Assembly: GCA_946479205.1 (NCBI GenBank)
Contig: CAMLFJ010000187.1
Location: forward strand, 1-6,832
Length of the DNA: 6,832 bases
DNA from: an uncultured bacterium
GTDB lineage: Bacteria; Methylomirabilota; Methylomirabilia; Rokubacteriales; CSP1-6
Direction of reading: 5' to 3'
Position numbers and translations under genes: made by a program. This document shows, piece after piece, positions 6,740 through 6,832 of this stretch. Positions within the stretch are counted from its first letter, which is position 1; every line of letters begins with the position of its first letter. The notes under the pieces were generated by a model. The model had not been told where the DNA came from, did not search any database, and worked only from the letters and a program-made list of their open reading frames with translations.

Positions 6740-6769
6740 ATGATAGCGCCGGAAATGTCGGAATGTAAG
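6740..6769 (-). promoter_or_regulatory. Candidate promoter for the SDR-PhyH operon, possibly leaderless
   Basis: On the minus strand, CTTACA (plus-strand 6764-6769; four of six to TTGACA) is followed after 18 bp by TATCAT (6740-6745; five of six to TATAAT). The -10 box ends 8 bp before the ATG at 6731, so transcription would start at or within a couple of bases of the start codon. The lack of a Shine-Dalgarno sequence before the SDR agrees with this. Identified by eye only. Confidence 0.4.
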
Positions 6770-6780
6770 ACCTGACCCCT
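6766..6780. repeat. Repeat-like AGACCTGACCCC stretch
   Basis: TAAGACCTGACCCCT, preceded by two AATGT copies (6754-6758 and 6762-6766), is less G+C-rich than its surroundings. From memory, AGACCTGACCCC and its complement GGGGTCAGGTCT recur between genes in many environmental bacterial genomes, sometimes near REP-type elements. Only one copy is in this window, so repeat status is recollection plus inference. Confidence 0.25.
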
Positions 6781-6788
6781 CGTCGGCG

Positions 6789-6819
6789 TTGACAAGGCGT
6801 AGGTGCCGTGCGATGGAAT
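6789..6819 (+). promoter_or_regulatory. Weak candidate outward promoter at right edge
   Basis: A perfect TTGACA (6789-6794) is followed after 19 bp by TGGAAT (6814-6819; four of six to TATAAT) on the plus strand, pointing out of the window. It could serve a gene divergent from the SDR, but the spacing is longer than optimal. ATG codons at 6813 and 6825 are too near the end to assess. Nothing else is recognisable in the final 100 bp. Confidence 0.3.
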
Positions 6820-6832
6820 CGGCCATGCTCGA

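Overview
This is a G+C-rich window (roughly two-thirds G+C by eye). It is densely packed with ordinary bacterial metabolic genes and has no RNA genes, CRISPR arrays, insertion sequences or phage genes that I can see. The base composition, short intergenic gaps, G/C-ending third codon positions and gene mix (phytanoyl-CoA dioxygenase family proteins, a family 5 solute-binding protein, an SDR and an AKR) suggest a free-living soil or sediment bacterium. Candidatus Rokubacteria/Methylomirabilota or a high-GC proteobacterium would fit. This placement is inference, because no marker gene is present.

Layout. Positions 2-904 (+) hold the 3' part of an aldo/keto reductase, cut by the window edge. After 34 bp comes 939-2555 (+), a complete 14-helix DHA2-type (EmrB/QacA-like) MFS drug/metabolite exporter. 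It converges, with only 5 bp between stop codons, on 2561-4108 (-), a secreted family 5 (peptide/opine/nickel type) ABC solute-binding protein without its permease genes. A 98-bp divergent intergenic region carries a good sigma70-like promoter and Shine-Dalgarno sequence for the binding protein, and a Shine-Dalgarno sequence for 4207-5052 (+), a phytanoyl-CoA dioxygenase (PhyH)-family Fe(II)/2-oxoglutarate oxygenase. This gene converges on a second, clearly different PhyH-family oxygenase at 5071-5976 (-). A GC-rich inverted repeat fills the 18 bp between them and includes both stop codons. The second oxygenase is translationally coupled (4-nt GTGA overlap) to an upstream SDR dehydrogenase at 5973-6731 (-). 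The last 100 bp hold a candidate promoter for the SDR operon, positioned so that the mRNA could be nearly leaderless, and a weak outward promoter for a gene beyond the window.

How the genes may work together. The SDR plus PhyH pair is the best-supported functional unit: an oxygenase can hydroxylate an unactivated carbon and an NAD-dependent SDR can oxidise the alcohol. The second PhyH enzyme, the reductase, the exporter and the binding protein would suit uptake, oxidation and export of a small organic molecule, but the opposing strands argue for at least three separate transcription units. I do not see proof of a new system. The points most worth a second look are the SDR-PhyH coupling, the two dissimilar convergent PhyH genes with their shared hairpin, the possibly leaderless SDR, and a repeat-like AGACCTGACCCC stretch near the right end.
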